The translations under genes and the position numbers were made by a program. A stretch of DNA of 64,000 nucleotides from Vigna angularis (lineage: Eukaryota; Streptophyta; Magnoliopsida; Fabales; Fabaceae), in the NCBI RefSeq assembly GCF_016808095.1, contig NC_068974.1, positions 19,226,325 to 19,290,324 of the forward strand, given 5' to 3'. Below, in pieces: positions 54,801-64,000 of this stretch (positions are counted from its first letter, which is position 1; the number at the start of each line of letters is the position of its first letter). Below the pieces are notes generated by a model. It saw nothing but the letters and a program-made list of their open reading frames with translations. It was not told where the DNA came from and made no database searches.

Positions 54801-57800
54801 CAGTTAACACAGCTTCTCCCCAGTAATGTTTTGGAACAAACATTTGAAAAAGAAGAGCTCTAGTTACTTCAAGATGATGATTCTTTCTTTCAACAACCCC
54901 ATTTTGTTGAGGGGTATTAACACAGGTTAGTTCATGAACAATACCATTATGAGACAAAAATTGAGAAATTCATGATTCACATATTCAATACCATTATCAG
55001 ACCTAATTCTTTTGATATTTTATTCAAATTGAGTTTGGACAAGACGGAAAAAATTAACAAAAATTTGAAAAACTTCGGATTTATTTTTCATAAGGTATGT
55101 CCACGTGACACGAGTACAATCATCAATAAAAGTAACGAACCATTTGGCTCCGAAATAAGAATCTATGACAGGACCCCAAACATCAGAGTGAATTAAATCA
55201 AATGGAGAAATACTCTTTTTATTACTAATAGGATAAGATGCACGATGGTGTTTTGACGATTGACAAATATCACAATTAAAAGACTCAACATACTCCTTGG
55301 TAAACAAATGGGGAAACAAGGACTTGATAAGACTAAATGAAGGATGCCCAAGCCTTTGATGATGTAACCATATTTGAGATATTGTCCACATCTCAGATGT
55401 AGCTTGTTGACTCATGATTTGTGTGTTGCGTTGGTCATCAAACTCTAAAAAATACAACCCACTTTGCTCCTTAGCAGTTAAAATCGTCTTCCCCGTGGCA
55501 AGGTCCTGAAAAACACAATAACTTAGAAAAAATATTATTGAACAATTTAAATCCTTTGTGAGTTTTTGCACAAAGATAAGACTATTAGCTAATTGAGGAA
55601 CATGCTAAACATCCTTCAATATAATAAATGAGTCCAAAAATATATTCCCAGAGCCGCATACAGGTATACCTTGACCATTTGCAACTATAATAAGTTGTTC
55701 TTTATTGCTTTTTCCATATGAGTTGAAATACCCATTGAAAGGTGTCATATGATTAGTTGCACCCGAATCAAGGATCCAAATACCTTGAGACACATGACCA
55801 ACAATATTCAGACAAATCTTACCTTTTATGGACAGAGTACATGATCCAGAGGGTTTACTCATTGATTCAACTATTGCTTCCAAGCGCTCGATTTTCTCCT
55901 TATAAGCTTTCATATCAAGATCTGGTGGTGGTGGTGGATTAGACTGGGAAGGACTAGATTGATTGGTAGCTTCCCGTTCTGAGGTAGTATGGTTTACCCA
56001 TCTTTGAGTAGGCCCTTTGTTGTTTCCCATGCGCTCGAGAACATTCTTTCTTCCATGGAGTTTGAAGCATGTTTCCTTGGTATCTCCAGATCTTTTACAG
56101 TATGAACAATAATCCCCATGAGTACCTCTTTCAAACGTCTTTCCCCCAGCATTTGTTACCTTGTGGACTCCCTTTCCAATTGTCATGGTAGAGCCTGTGT
56201 TGGAGATCCCTCCATGAAGCATAACAGTTCACCGAGTTTCTTCTCCTCTTACCATAAAAAAACTTCTGACAAGGGTGGTAATTTTTCTCTTCCAAAAATT
56301 TGAACCCGGATTGGGTCGTACTCATGATTCAGGCCCTAGAGAAATTTAAAGGTTTTTCCCCTTCAATGAATTCAGCAAGAGCGGCAACATCTGTTTTACA
56401 CATCTTTATTGTTTGGATCTGATCGAGTTCCATACAAAGACCATTCAGGATTCCGTGATATTCTGATACGGAAAGGGAGCCCTGTTTTGTATTAAATATC
56501 CTATTCTTGATGTCATAGTAAGCAACAAGATCCTTTTTAAAAGAAAAAGTACTCTGTAAATCATCCCATATTTCTTTTGCAGAAGAATGAAACATATAAT
56601 TTTTCCTTATCTCAGGAATCATGGATTGCCACATCCAAGTCATAATTAATGAATCTTCCTTGTCCCAAATTGAAAAATGAGGATCGTGTGGTCTTGGTCC
56701 TCCTCCATCTATGTGATCAAGTTTTGAACGACCCTTGAGAATCCTTAAAATAAATTGGCTCCATTGTAAGTAATTCTGACCATCCAACCAAAAGGTACTT
56801 CCTATATTTGGTAGGTCATTAGCCACCCCCAAATGAATATTTTTTTCTTCGGACATCACGTACCCAACAAAAAAGAGCAAAAACTTCAAACTCAGATCTA
56901 CTCAAATAAAGGCCAAACGGGTCGTCACCAACCCTAAAAATAGACTCAGGAGGCTCCGGCAACTCTTCTGTGGCGGTGACGGCAAGTGGGTCACACCGAG
57001 AAAAAATGAGCAAAACTTAAAACTCAGATATACTCAAATACAACCAAAATGAGTTGTCACCGACCCTAGGAATAGACTCAGGGGGCTCCGGCGACCCTAT
57101 CTGTGGCGGCGGCGGCGAGTGGGTCCCGTCAGTGGTGGGTGCGTGGGCTACACGCGCCAGCGACGGTGGCAGCGCGTGGCGACTCCTCTCACGGAGCGAC
57201 TTCCGGCGTTGTGATCGCCGGTTTTGGGCGCACCTTTCTTTCCTATCAACAACCCCAACCGGCGACGGCGGCAGCGGCGGTAGTCGGACAGCGGCGGCGG
57301 TGCGACTTGTTGCAGCGGAATCGAGCCCCAAGATCAGGAGCTCTGACACCAAGTTGAAAATAAGACTTATTTTATTATTCTCAATCATAAAAAATACATT
57401 TTCATACCCTTTATTTGTAATAATTTAGTTCTCCTAAAAAGGGAAATAGGGAAACTAGGAAAAATAAAATAAAATAAAAGATTATGTATCTATTTCCTCT
57501 AATTAGGAAGATTCTAAAGATATTATCTCAAATTACAACAATTACTATACAGTTGTTTGCCCTTGTTAATCATACAATGATATCTGGAAAAATCTAACAG
57601 ATTATATACATTGTTTAACCGATTGTTTCTTCCATAAATGAAATGTTCAATATGTTTTAGGCATGATTCATTTACAAACAATGAATTCATATATCAAGCA
57701 CAAACACAATAAAGATAAAACAATTGTTATGCTATTTGTTGTGCAAGAAACTATAAAACTATTCTTTTGTTCATCATAAAAACATAGATATTAAGGGTTG

Positions 57801-60325
57801 AATAGCTCCCCCTATCACCATCATCAATATAATTGTTTAAAATACCTACAGGAAACACTTCACACCCACAGTTGTAGTGATGAATCCGTGGAAGATGCTG
57901 AAGCTTTGGAAAATGGAAACAGTGGAGCTGGCAAAGACATGACAACTCAGAAGAATGAAAACCTCCTCTTGAATCGGCCCTTGATGTCATCTATCATAAT
58001 TTACTGTGTTTTCTCACTTCATGATATTGCTTATCAAGAGGTATCACTCATTGATCTTGATGATGTTACAAATGGTCTATGCATTTCCTTTGATATATGT
58101 TATTTAGATTTTCCTGATTTTTATTCTTTTTCTGCTTAAGTGAACTACATTCATTCATCTTGCTTTCTTTAGGTTTTCTCATTATGGAGTGTCAGTCCTC
58201 GAAAGCTGGGGGGGTTGAACTTCTCAACAAATGATGTTGGCAATGTTCTTTCAATAACAGGTGAATCTCTGGAACTAACAATTTTCGCAATGTTGCTTAT
58301 TTCAATAACATGTTTCCTTCCTAATTTTTTATCTGCAAATACTGCACATAGATTTTATGCATTTATGTGAATTTTACGGATTTGGATTGCCAAACTTTGG
58401 TCAACTAATGTTTAGAAAAAAATTTCTTATTTATTCATTACTTGCCAAAATTTTCTAGTGCAACACCAAGATGCTATAACTTTGACTGCAAGATTATTAT
58501 ATCTTTCTCTTTACAAAAGAGGAAGCATGAAAGATAGGCTATTTTGTATCATAAAAAGTTTGAAACAGTATTGACATTGTAGGATACCACTTGAACCACA
58601 TTAAAGTTATTCCTATAGTTCTAAAGTTTTACAAAATTGTCTGGATTTTGGGTTTGAGAGTGACAAAGCTATAGAAAAATTTTGCATTTAGTGTTGATCT
58701 TCATTTTCCTATTGTACAATTGATACTTTATAATTACTAACTCACTTCTCCAATGTTTAGGTGTTGCAATGATCATTTACCAAATTTCGGTCTATCCATT
58801 TGTGGAAAGAGCTTGTGGACCTGTTGGAATTGGCCGCATTACAGGGGTTAGTTTTCATCAAATTGTAGCTATTATACCGTTGTTTTTAACATTTCAAATT
58901 TTGTTATTTGAAAAATGTCCTATTACTTTGGTCCCATATGCAGATGTTATCAATACCTCTTTTGCAAAGCTACCCTTTCATAGCATTGTTGTCAGGTGTT
59001 GCACTAACCATAGTCATAGTTACTGCTTCAATTCTAAAGAATATTCTGTCTGTAAGTGAACCTCTCTGTTCATTTAACTGTTTAATAGTGATTTGAGTGT
59101 TTAAATTGATTCAAAAAAGTTTTTACATGTTACAAATTTGACTGATTGAACTCTTTTTTGTTGAATTTAGGCCACCATTATAACTGGTTTGTTCCTCCTA
59201 CAAAACCGAGCAGTGGTAATTTTTGGATTATTGCAACTTTATTCAATACAATGGTTGAGACTATTTGTTGATGGACTGTGACATATATGACATTTTCATT
59301 TGGAAAACAGGAGCAACACCAAAGAGGTGCAGCTAATGGCATTTCCATGACAGGCATGTCCCTATTCAAAGCTATTGGTCCTGCTACAGGTGGTGCAGTG
59401 TGAGTGTTCCTGTTTCAGCTTTTACTAGATTTACCTGTCAGTTCAAAAAATGTCAAATATACTGGCATGTCAATTTGCAGGGTTTTCATTTAATCCATTC
59501 TAAGTTCCTTTATGATATGGTTTTTTCATAGTGAACTAGATTGAAAGATAAAGGTATCATGTTACCTGTCAATGTATCCCTTGACCCTTGTTGGCATAGA
59601 AAGATATTTAATAGAAATTACTGCTCTCCACTTTGATCCATTAGCAGTTGGATTGACAGAGTTTTCATCAGTAGTTCTTAACCACATACTTTCTTACCAA
59701 AGTATCATACATTAAGAATTATATCTAATTTTCTGATATGATGATGGTGAATGCAGATTAACTTGGTCACAAAAGCGGATGGATGCTTCATTCCTCTCAG
59801 GTATGATGCTCAACTAATTTATTTGTGTGCACAAGAGATGTTGCATTTATTTCTACTATCTAAACAAAGAAAAAAGTAAATGCAGAACGAGATATGTTTG
59901 AGTAGACAGCATGTGTGCAGTGGTATAATAAAATATTGTCTAGTTAATAGGGCGGTTCAAGGCTCAAACAGGTAAAGTCCTTCCTTTAGGCCTCCAAGAA
60001 AAGAATACCTCAAAAAAATATTTTTAAGAACTAATTGTTTTAGGTCTCAAAAACCCTTGAGTTTGCTTTAGGCCTCATTCTTAAGCTTGTTTTAGGCCTT
60101 CCAAACCCTTTAGCCGTTCCCGCTAGCTAGACCATGATGTCAATGCAGCTGTTAAGGGCATTGTTTGTTTTGCTAGGAGCTTACTTACTGATGTGCATTT
60201 ATTTGACTGCAGGCACCAATATGGTGTTCTTTGTCCTGAACATAATTGAAGCAATTGGAATAATAATGATGTTCAAACCATTTCTTGCTGAGAAGAAGAA
60301 AACACAGTCAGATCAGTTACAGTGA
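45839..60325 (+). CDS. ZIFL1: ZIFL-type major facilitator transporter, 17 exons
   Basis: Exons: 45839-45995, 46630-46670, 46968-47028, 47126-47228, 47313-47415, 47524-47577, 47659-47721, 48050-48099, 48209-48284, 57852-58040, 58173-58260, 58761-58846, 58944-59051, 59171-59215, 59311-59399, 59757-59800, 60213-60325. All introns are GT-AG, the phases agree, and the joined frame is open for 489 codons plus TGA, close to Arabidopsis ZIFL1. Family signatures are all present: Cys motif NCPGCKVDQ (exon 1), MFS motif [13 protein letters not shown] (exon 4), antiporter-like [17 protein letters not shown] (exons 7-8), His motif PETLHTH across exons 9-10 in the central cytosolic loop, and about 12 membrane segments. 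Known members act at the tonoplast or plasma membrane in zinc/nicotianamine, potassium and auxin-related transport; the substrate here is unknown. Paralogue assignment (ZIF1, ZIFL1 or ZIFL2) is uncertain. Intron 9 is 9567 bp because of a Copia insertion. Confidence 0.93.
48470..49251. repeat. Intron-9 repeat with paired TAATCGATTA motifs (left part)
   Basis: From the segment TATATTGGTTCGGCCAAGCC (about 48597) to the Copia insertion there are four pairs of TAATCGATTA-like motifs (48910, 48985, 49105, 49225), each pair enclosing about 10-14 bases with CTTATG or GCATG. The same kind of sequence resumes at 57546. It looks like an LTR of a SIRE-type Copia element, but no borders or duplication could be fixed. 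Confidence 0.4.
49257..49445 (-). repeat. 3' LTR of the Copia element
   Basis: 189 bp. On the minus strand it starts TGTTGTAATTTGAGATAA and ends TTATTTTCAACT. The ends were fixed by the ATTAC duplication; the 3' end is ACT instead of the common CA. Confidence 0.88.
49575..50477 (-). pseudogene. Copia reverse transcriptase C-terminus and RNase H
   Basis: 50477-50346 encodes HTLFIKHS, then [15 protein letters not shown] with the catalytic YVDD; a stop separates it from the 256-codon frame 50345-49575. That frame has [46 protein letters not shown], then RNase [34 protein letters not shown] and [23 protein letters not shown]. The last 16 residues are out of frame with the family. Confidence 0.85.
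50483..51899 (+). mobile_element. Solo LTR of a related Athila-type subfamily inside the Copia RT
   Basis: 1417 bp, TGATAACGGTTGAAAAATCG to GTCTTAACA, flanked by TCTAT (50478-50482) and TCTGT (51900-51904), a target duplication with one change. It interrupts the RT codons between GYR and QSQGD. The LTR ends in AACA, without the CATCA extension of copies A to C. Its last 60 bases are present twice in tandem (GGTCTTACCATTT...TTAACA). Confidence 0.85.
51905..52194 (-). pseudogene. Copia reverse transcriptase, middle part, with duplicated segment
   Basis: [50 protein letters not shown] and [10 protein letters not shown], which joins to 50477 across the solo LTR. The stretch 52028-52194 repeats 53722-53889 with about 13 differences in 167 bases. 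Confidence 0.8.
52195..53721. repeat. Scrambled Athila-type LTR block inside the Copia RT
   Basis: 52195-52412 is a plus-strand LTR fragment (compare 51020-51235). It abuts, without internal sequence, a minus-strand primer site (GATCCCCGACAATGGTGCC, 52413-52431) and a minus-strand LTR (52439-53721, 1283 bp, terminus TGATAACGGTT at 53721). The block is flanked on both sides by the same RT segment, about 8 percent diverged, so it did not arise by simple insertion. Confidence 0.7.
53654..54538 (-). pseudogene. Copia integrase-RT linker and reverse transcriptase N-terminus
   Basis: The frame 54538-53969 has [16 protein letters not shown], the linker [19 protein letters not shown] and NSTWEIVDK; a short frameshift follows. 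The frame from 53959 reads [41 protein letters not shown] and [19 protein letters not shown], ending at the LTR block at 53721. Confidence 0.85.
54406..55571 (-). pseudogene. Copia integrase
   Basis: The frame 55571-55020 includes the pre-integrase zinc region ([32 protein letters not shown]) and the first two catalytic Asp ([22 protein letters not shown]). A stop falls at QTQFE. The frame 54957-54406 carries the catalytic Glu context [15 protein letters not shown] and the C-terminal integrase region ([20 protein letters not shown]). A frameshift near 54960 separates the parts. Confidence 0.85.
55605..56325 (-). pseudogene. Copia gag zinc knuckle and protease
   Basis: [19 protein letters not shown] is a CCHC knuckle in which the His position appears to be Asp. 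Then a Pro-rich and a coiled-coil stretch ([15 protein letters not shown]), and the aspartic protease motif [15 protein letters not shown] stop at KDV (55605) breaks the connection to integrase. Confidence 0.8.
56329..56856 (-). CDS. Copia gag N-terminal domain
   Basis: Met at 56856 ([10 protein letters not shown]), open to 56329. [21 protein letters not shown] and [20 protein letters not shown], then [20 protein letters not shown], follow the plant Copia gag pattern (DUF4219/UBN2-like). The frame can be extended upstream to 56889. A stop divides it from the zinc-knuckle frame. Confidence 0.75.
   Translation of the reverse strand: MSEEKNIHLGVANDLPNIGSTFWLDGQNYLQWSQFILRILKGRSKLDHIDGGGPRPHDPHFSIWDKEDSLIMTWMWQSMIPEIRKNYMFHSSAKEIWDDLQSTFSFKKDLVAYYDIKNRIFNTKQGSLSVSEYHGILNGLCMELDQIQTIKMCKTDVAALAEFIEGEKPLNFSRA
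56857..57339 (-). other. Copia leader with a tandem duplication
   Basis: Two direct copies of a unit of about 135 bp (56886-57020 and 57021-57130), each with AACTCAGAT.TACTCAAATA and AATAGACTCAG..GGCTCCGGC. The remainder to 57330 is GC-rich with CGGCGGCGG runs. Open frames on both strands here have no recognisable domain. Confidence 0.6.
57340..57351 (-). other. Primer-binding site of the Copia element
   Basis: On the minus strand TGGTGTCAGAGC, one mismatch from the initiator tRNA-Met complement TGGTATCAGAGC, directly next to the LTR. Confidence 0.85.
57352..57540 (-). repeat. 5' LTR of the Copia element
   Basis: 189 bp, five apparent differences from the 3' LTR at 49257-49445. Confidence 0.88.
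57546..57830. repeat. Intron-9 repeat (right part)
   Basis: It continues the sequence interrupted at 49251 by the Copia element, with an AACCGATTG motif at 57617 and AATAGCTCCCCCTATCACC near 57810. The latter resembles a minus-strand polypurine tract. The acceptor of intron 9 (TACAG) follows at 57847-57851. Confidence 0.35.
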
Positions 60326-61439
60326 AATCAATAATTTTTACTCAAGTCATATAGCATCTCCCTGGAACTGCTATCTATTGCAGAGATGATAACCAGATGC
60401 ATGAACTTTCTCATATTGAAGTTAAATTAATGGAACCAGTTCAATTTGTAACTTGCCTTAACTGGTTAGGAGAAACCTAGGGAAGTGTATAGGGAAAGGC
60501 CAATTAAGCCTTACAGCCCCTTTTTTTTCAATTGTTTCAATCTAGTATGTAATATACTTTTTTACTAGTATTGTTTTGTAATCATACTATAATATACTAC
60601 TTCTCATATCATTTATAAGGAAAAAATAAATTCACATGGTTTAAGAAAATCATGCATTAAATTATCTAATCTCTTCATATCTTTTTCTTCTAGAATTTTA
60701 GTTTTTAATATCAATGATATAATTAAAAAAGTCGAACATTAATCAATGTTAAGGTATTTAAAAAAAATAAAGAACCAAATATATAATTAACTCTTTATTT
60801 TAATTATCAATAAAATCTTATGAATTATAAATACCCAAGGAGTGTATGAATATGGTGGCTAGGGCCACAGAGAACAATGAGGCTTTAGAATTAAATGTTC
60901 TCCTTATAAGTAAGCTCCCAAGACATAATTAAATACACTTTTATTTTTTGTTAATTGAATCCCTTATATTTCTTTCATTTTTATAAAATTACCTTTTCCA
61001 TAAATGGGTTACATAGTAGAAATTATGTGTTTTGGTTGATTTTTACTTTCTACACCTCCACAATTGCTTTTCACACCCCGCTCAAACTTTTAAGTGACTA
61101 TTTTATCCTTCAAAAAAGTGACTCCCGAATTTCGTATGAAGTTTTTTGGAACAAGTTTTCCATTGTTTTCGGAACAACATTTCTGAAACAATTTCCAGAA
61201 TAAAATTTCTCGAACTAAATTTTCAGAATGTTATTTCTGTAACAAAATTTTTGAAAACATATGAAATATGTTTTGGAATAAAATTTTCAAAATGAGATTT
61301 TCATAAACAACATTCCCAATCTTCTTAATTATCTCAGATGGCCCAAAATACCGAAGGCACTATTTTTGTTCTTTCTTAAAACAACGAAATGTTTCTATAT
61401 GACTATAATTTTATCAATGCTAGGTCCCCTACCTTTAAC
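60326..61439. other. 3' flank of the ZIFL gene
   Basis: 3' UTR sequence after the TGA; AATAAA-like signals at 60626 and 60767. The rest is AT-rich with no gene seen. Confidence 0.4.
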
Positions 61440-61870
61440 TGTACATACCTCCTCTTTTTATCCACCTGCAATTTCATGTAGTTCTACAAATGATGTAGTT
61501 TTTTTTTAAGTTTTGTTAACATCGCATCACAAGCTTTTAGACAGTCTTGGAGATCTGTTGGATCATGCTCACTATGTTCATATCTGATGATAGAAGGTGG
61601 TGATTTTCCATACACGGCTGGATAAGGAGACATGCCAATGTTGTGATGGAACGAAGAGTTATACCAATACTGATGAGCCCATAACAACATATTCATCCAA
61701 TCCTTAGTATGATCAAAGACAAAACACCTTAAGTACATTTCTAAGGTTTTGTTTAAATTCTCAGTTTGACCATCTGTATGGAGATCATGGTGCCTTAAGA
61801 TTTAAACAATTATTTCCAAAAATTACTGATAAACACCTTATCCTGATCCTATGCAATGGACTTTGGAAAC
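61440..61870 (-). pseudogene. Ty3 integrase fragment
   Basis: From the minus strand: a degraded TDGQTENLNKTL, then MYLRCFVFDHTKDWMNMLLWA, HQYWYNSSFHHNIGMSPYPAVYG, SPPSIIRYEHSE. This is the end of the catalytic core and start of the C-terminal region of a Del/Tekay-type chromovirus integrase. No other part of that element lies nearby. Confidence 0.75.
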
Positions 61871-61922
61871 CCATACAGTACGAGCATGTTTAGCAATGCA
61901 AAATTTACACATCAGTTTAATT

Positions 61923-62150
61923 TCAAAGCATAAGTTGAAACAATATAAGGATGCACAGATATTGATTGATCATAGACCACGAATCAATGATCCAAGAGTC
62001 CATGTCACAAGCATTAAGTGAAGAACAAATGAAAGCTTTACCTGTCTTGGAATTCTCATTAGGTGAATGACCAACATGAGAACTTACATTCACTTGCACT
62101 GATGAATATTGATCATATTGGAGTATACTGATGATTTTTGACATTGTTCA
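61923..62150 (-). pseudogene. Copia gag-protease remnant
   Basis: Residues like GKAFICSSLNACDMDSWIIDS match the WI(I/L)DSGA protease start of Copia elements, with the active-site Gly lost (SWSM). It stands 50 bases from the Ty3 fragment but belongs to a different superfamily. Confidence 0.5.
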
Positions 62151-62273
62151 ATTCTAAGATCTGGCACCACAGATCTTGATGAGTTTGTAATTGTTTTGTC
62201 AGTCATTTCGTAGAACAGTAGAAAAAGTTCTATTAATATTAGGTGAGAGATCCATCAATAGAATTTGAGATTT

Positions 62274-63808
62274 CACTAGTACAATAAGAAGAAAAGACAC
62301 CGATTATTTTTTATTATTGGCATCGATTTTGCAACCGATGCATATATGGGCAAGGTAAAAAGGACAGACTTTATGCCTCGGTCATGGACTAAGATAAAAC
62401 TAGATAGGAATATGCCTCGGTTCTTAGATAACCGAGGCAGTATCCTTTTTTTTTTTTTTTTCAGATGCAACCTGTTTTTCAGTACGCAACCAGAAATTGT
62501 TTCAGTACGCAACCAGAAACGGAGTGGTGCAAGTCATTGTTTTTCACGCAACCGGAAAATCCCAATCCCAATCCCAATCTGAGATCAAAACAGACCTAAC
62601 ATTTCCCAATTTCAGAAACCCAAAGTGCTTGTGATTGTGAGTCTTCACTGGCCTGGCCTGAAGAACAATGTCAAAATCTACAAAATTTCACAGATCTAAC
62701 ATTGTTAAACTTCATCTTTATTGCAGATGAACACCTTCTACAACGAATCAGGAAGCTCCCTTAGGGTTTCCAATCACACAGGGCTTCAACGGCTGGAGGA
62801 AGATTGCCGATCTAGGGCGGCGGCGACATTCCATTAAGGGGTGAGAGGGTAGCGGCGACTCGCGGTGGATCTGGAGCGGTGGATGAAGATGAAGATACAG
62901 AGGGGAAGAATGGCGAAGGCAGCAACGACGGAGGGCTCGCCGATCTGGAGCGCCTTGGCCATCTGGAGCGACTTGGTGATGGCGATCTGGAGCGGTGGAT
63001 CTAGAGCGGCGGAGGCAGCAGCGTCGGAGGCAGCAACGACGAAGGGCTTGCCGATCTGGAGCGGCTTGGCGATGGCGATCTGGAGCGGTGGATCTAGAGC
63101 GACGGAGGCAGCAGCGGCGGAGGTAGCAATGGCGGAGGCAACAACGACGGAGGGTCGCCGATCTGGAGCGGCTTGGCGATTTGGAGCGGCTTGGCGATGG
63201 CGATCTGGAGTGATGGATCTAGAGCGGCGGAGGCAGCAGCGGCGGAGGCAGCAGTGATGGAGGCAGTAGCGGCGGAGGAGGTACAACGGCGGAGGCTACA
63301 ACAACGAGAGAGGGGAAGAATGGGAGAGAATAGAGAGGAAGAATGGGAGAGCACAGACAGAGAAGAAGTGAGAGCACGAGGGAAGAAGATGTTGGGATGT
63401 GGAAATGAAAAAGATCAAAGAAATGAAGAGTTAGTAGGACCACATCAGGTCTCGGTTTTCATCAGAACCGAGTTAGTAGCAATTGGCAGGTCTAGGTGGC
63501 AGGAGTTGTATGCCTCGGTTTCGCCTAGAACCGAGTTAGTAGTGCCCTTTAGGCATCGGTTGCTGGGCAACCGAGTTAGTAGCTCTTATCAGACCCATCA
63601 GCTGTCACGTGGAGCAGGTTTGGGCAGAGTTTTATGCCTCGGTTTTACGTAGAACCGAGTTAGTAGCATGCTTTAGGCACCGGTCATGGGACAACCGAAG
63701 CATATACTTAATCTATTATTACGAATCTGCCACCGCACTTTTATACGCTTCGGGTTCGCTTAAACCGAAACGTATATTGCGCTTTCTAATCCCTTTTTTA
63801 TACTAGTG
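62274..63808. mobile_element. CACTA-2: non-autonomous CACTA transposon
   Basis: 1535 bp, left end CACTAGTACAATAAGAAG, right end (inverted) CACTAGTATAAAAAAGGG, flanked by TTT (62271-62273, 63809-63811). Subterminal units with CTCGGTT and AACCGAG, often paired into hairpins, occur on both sides (62375-62440, 63450-63780). The interior (62580-62830) reads like a gene 5' region with a splice-acceptor-like TTTATTGCAG before an ATG, followed by GC-rich tandem units. No transposase. Confidence 0.85.
62840..63300. repeat. GC-rich tandem repeats inside CACTA-2
   Basis: Units with GATCTGGAGCGG, TGGATCTAGAGCGGCGGAGG and CAGCAGCGGCGGAGG repeat about four times with a spacing near 110 bases. Alanine- and arginine-rich frames on both strands are products of this repeat. 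Confidence 0.7.
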
Positions 63809-63866
63809 TTTAACAATAGTAAAATTGTAATTTAAACCAGTCAAGAATCTAATTGCATAGTTTAAA

Positions 63867-64000
63867 GGTTTAATCATTCACGAAGTCCCTATTTTCGCGT
63901 GGAATCTCAATTTAGTCCTTTTGTTTCTGGAAATCTTAATTGGGTCCCAAATTTATGAAAATTACAACAATTGGATTCTTTCCGTTAAATTGTCTCCAAC
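63867..64000 (+). mobile_element. Terminal inverted repeat of a second MULE, cut by the window end
   Basis: GGTTTAATCATTCACGAAG, then GTCCCTATTTTCGCGTGGAA and TTCCGTTAAAT. Collinear with the Pack-MULE TIR at 22813 over all 134 bases with several substitutions. The preceding nine bases TAGTTTAAA (63858-63866) would be the target duplication. Confidence 0.85.

Larger units (their letters stand above)
49257..57540 (-). mobile_element. Copia LTR retrotransposon in ZIFL intron 9
   Basis: 8284 bp with 189-bp LTRs, primer site adjacent to the 5' LTR, polypurine tract GAGGGGGAG (minus strand) next to the 3' LTR, and a perfect 5-bp duplication ATTAC (49252-49256, 57541-57545). Subtracting a solo LTR and a scrambled insert leaves about 5.2 kb, the usual Copia size. 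Order on the minus strand: gag, zinc knuckle, protease, integrase, reverse transcriptase, RNase H. The LTRs differ at about 5 of 189 positions by eye. The coding region is broken by stops, frameshifts and insertions. It is antisense to the host gene. Confidence 0.93.

Noticed and set aside
59940..60120. Possible small mobile element in ZIFL intron 16 (repeated TTTAGGCCT motifs)
   Set aside because: No terminal repeats or target duplication could be found.
60134..60325. Separate small gene encoding a 63-residue protein
   Set aside because: It is the last ZIFL exon plus preceding intron sequence; the acceptor at 60212 and the phase join it to exon 16.
62834..63443. Ala/Arg/Pro-rich frames on both strands
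   Set aside because: Tandem GC-rich repeats of CACTA-2; frames exist on both strands with no conserved motif.

Overview
The window is plant nuclear DNA, most probably from a legume. Reasons: spliced host exons with GT-AG introns, AT-rich spacers, a MITE with the GGGTTAAATATG terminus that is common in legume genomes, and dense nested LTR retrotransposons. There is no prokaryotic gene, rRNA, tRNA or CRISPR array. The only intact host gene I can support is a ZIFL-type major facilitator transporter (17 exons, 45839-60325, + strand, 489 codons plus stop).

Layout. 1-4662: the 5' part of a minus-strand, non-autonomous Athila-type Ty3 element (copy D), cut by the window edge. 4672-4995: a GAA tract. 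4996-8055: non-coding, perhaps an old LTR end at 6897. 8061-41996: one element (copy A, target duplication GTCCC) blown up from about 8.8 kb to 34 kb by insertions. Inside A lie a CACTA element (8907-10219, ACA), a gag-only LTR element E (11953-19961, AGGAG), a MULE-type MITE (21712-22087, 9-bp duplication) and a second family member B (22705-38546, GTGAG/ATGAG). Inside B lie a Pack-MULE carrying a bestrophin-like gene fragment (22813-24203, TTTTTAGAA), a solo LTR (27578-28883, AGAAG) and a third member C on the minus strand (29029-35086, ATGAC). 42195-43925: an AT-palindromic satellite of about 133-bp period. 45839-60325: the ZIFL gene, whose ninth intron is 9.6 kb because it holds a young minus-strand Copia element (49257-57540, ATTAC) that is itself interrupted. 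61440-62150: remnants of Ty3 integrase and Copia protease. 62274-63808: a second CACTA element (TTT). 63867-end: a MULE terminus of the Pack-MULE family.

The most interesting material is in the Athila-type family. Copies D, A, B and C all lack reverse transcriptase, RNase H and most of integrase, yet keep gag, a protease-like domain and the same short tail. Downstream of the tail they carry a conserved run of small stem-loops with a constant loop (TACTGATG or a close variant) and stems that change in a compensating way between copies. The LTRs carry further hairpins and what looks like a fossil primer-binding site inside U5. This suggests a family copied in trans that is under selection for RNA structure.

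All homology statements rest on reading the translated sequence and on family knowledge; no search was run. Junctions with target duplications were read base by base. Identity and age figures were counted by eye.
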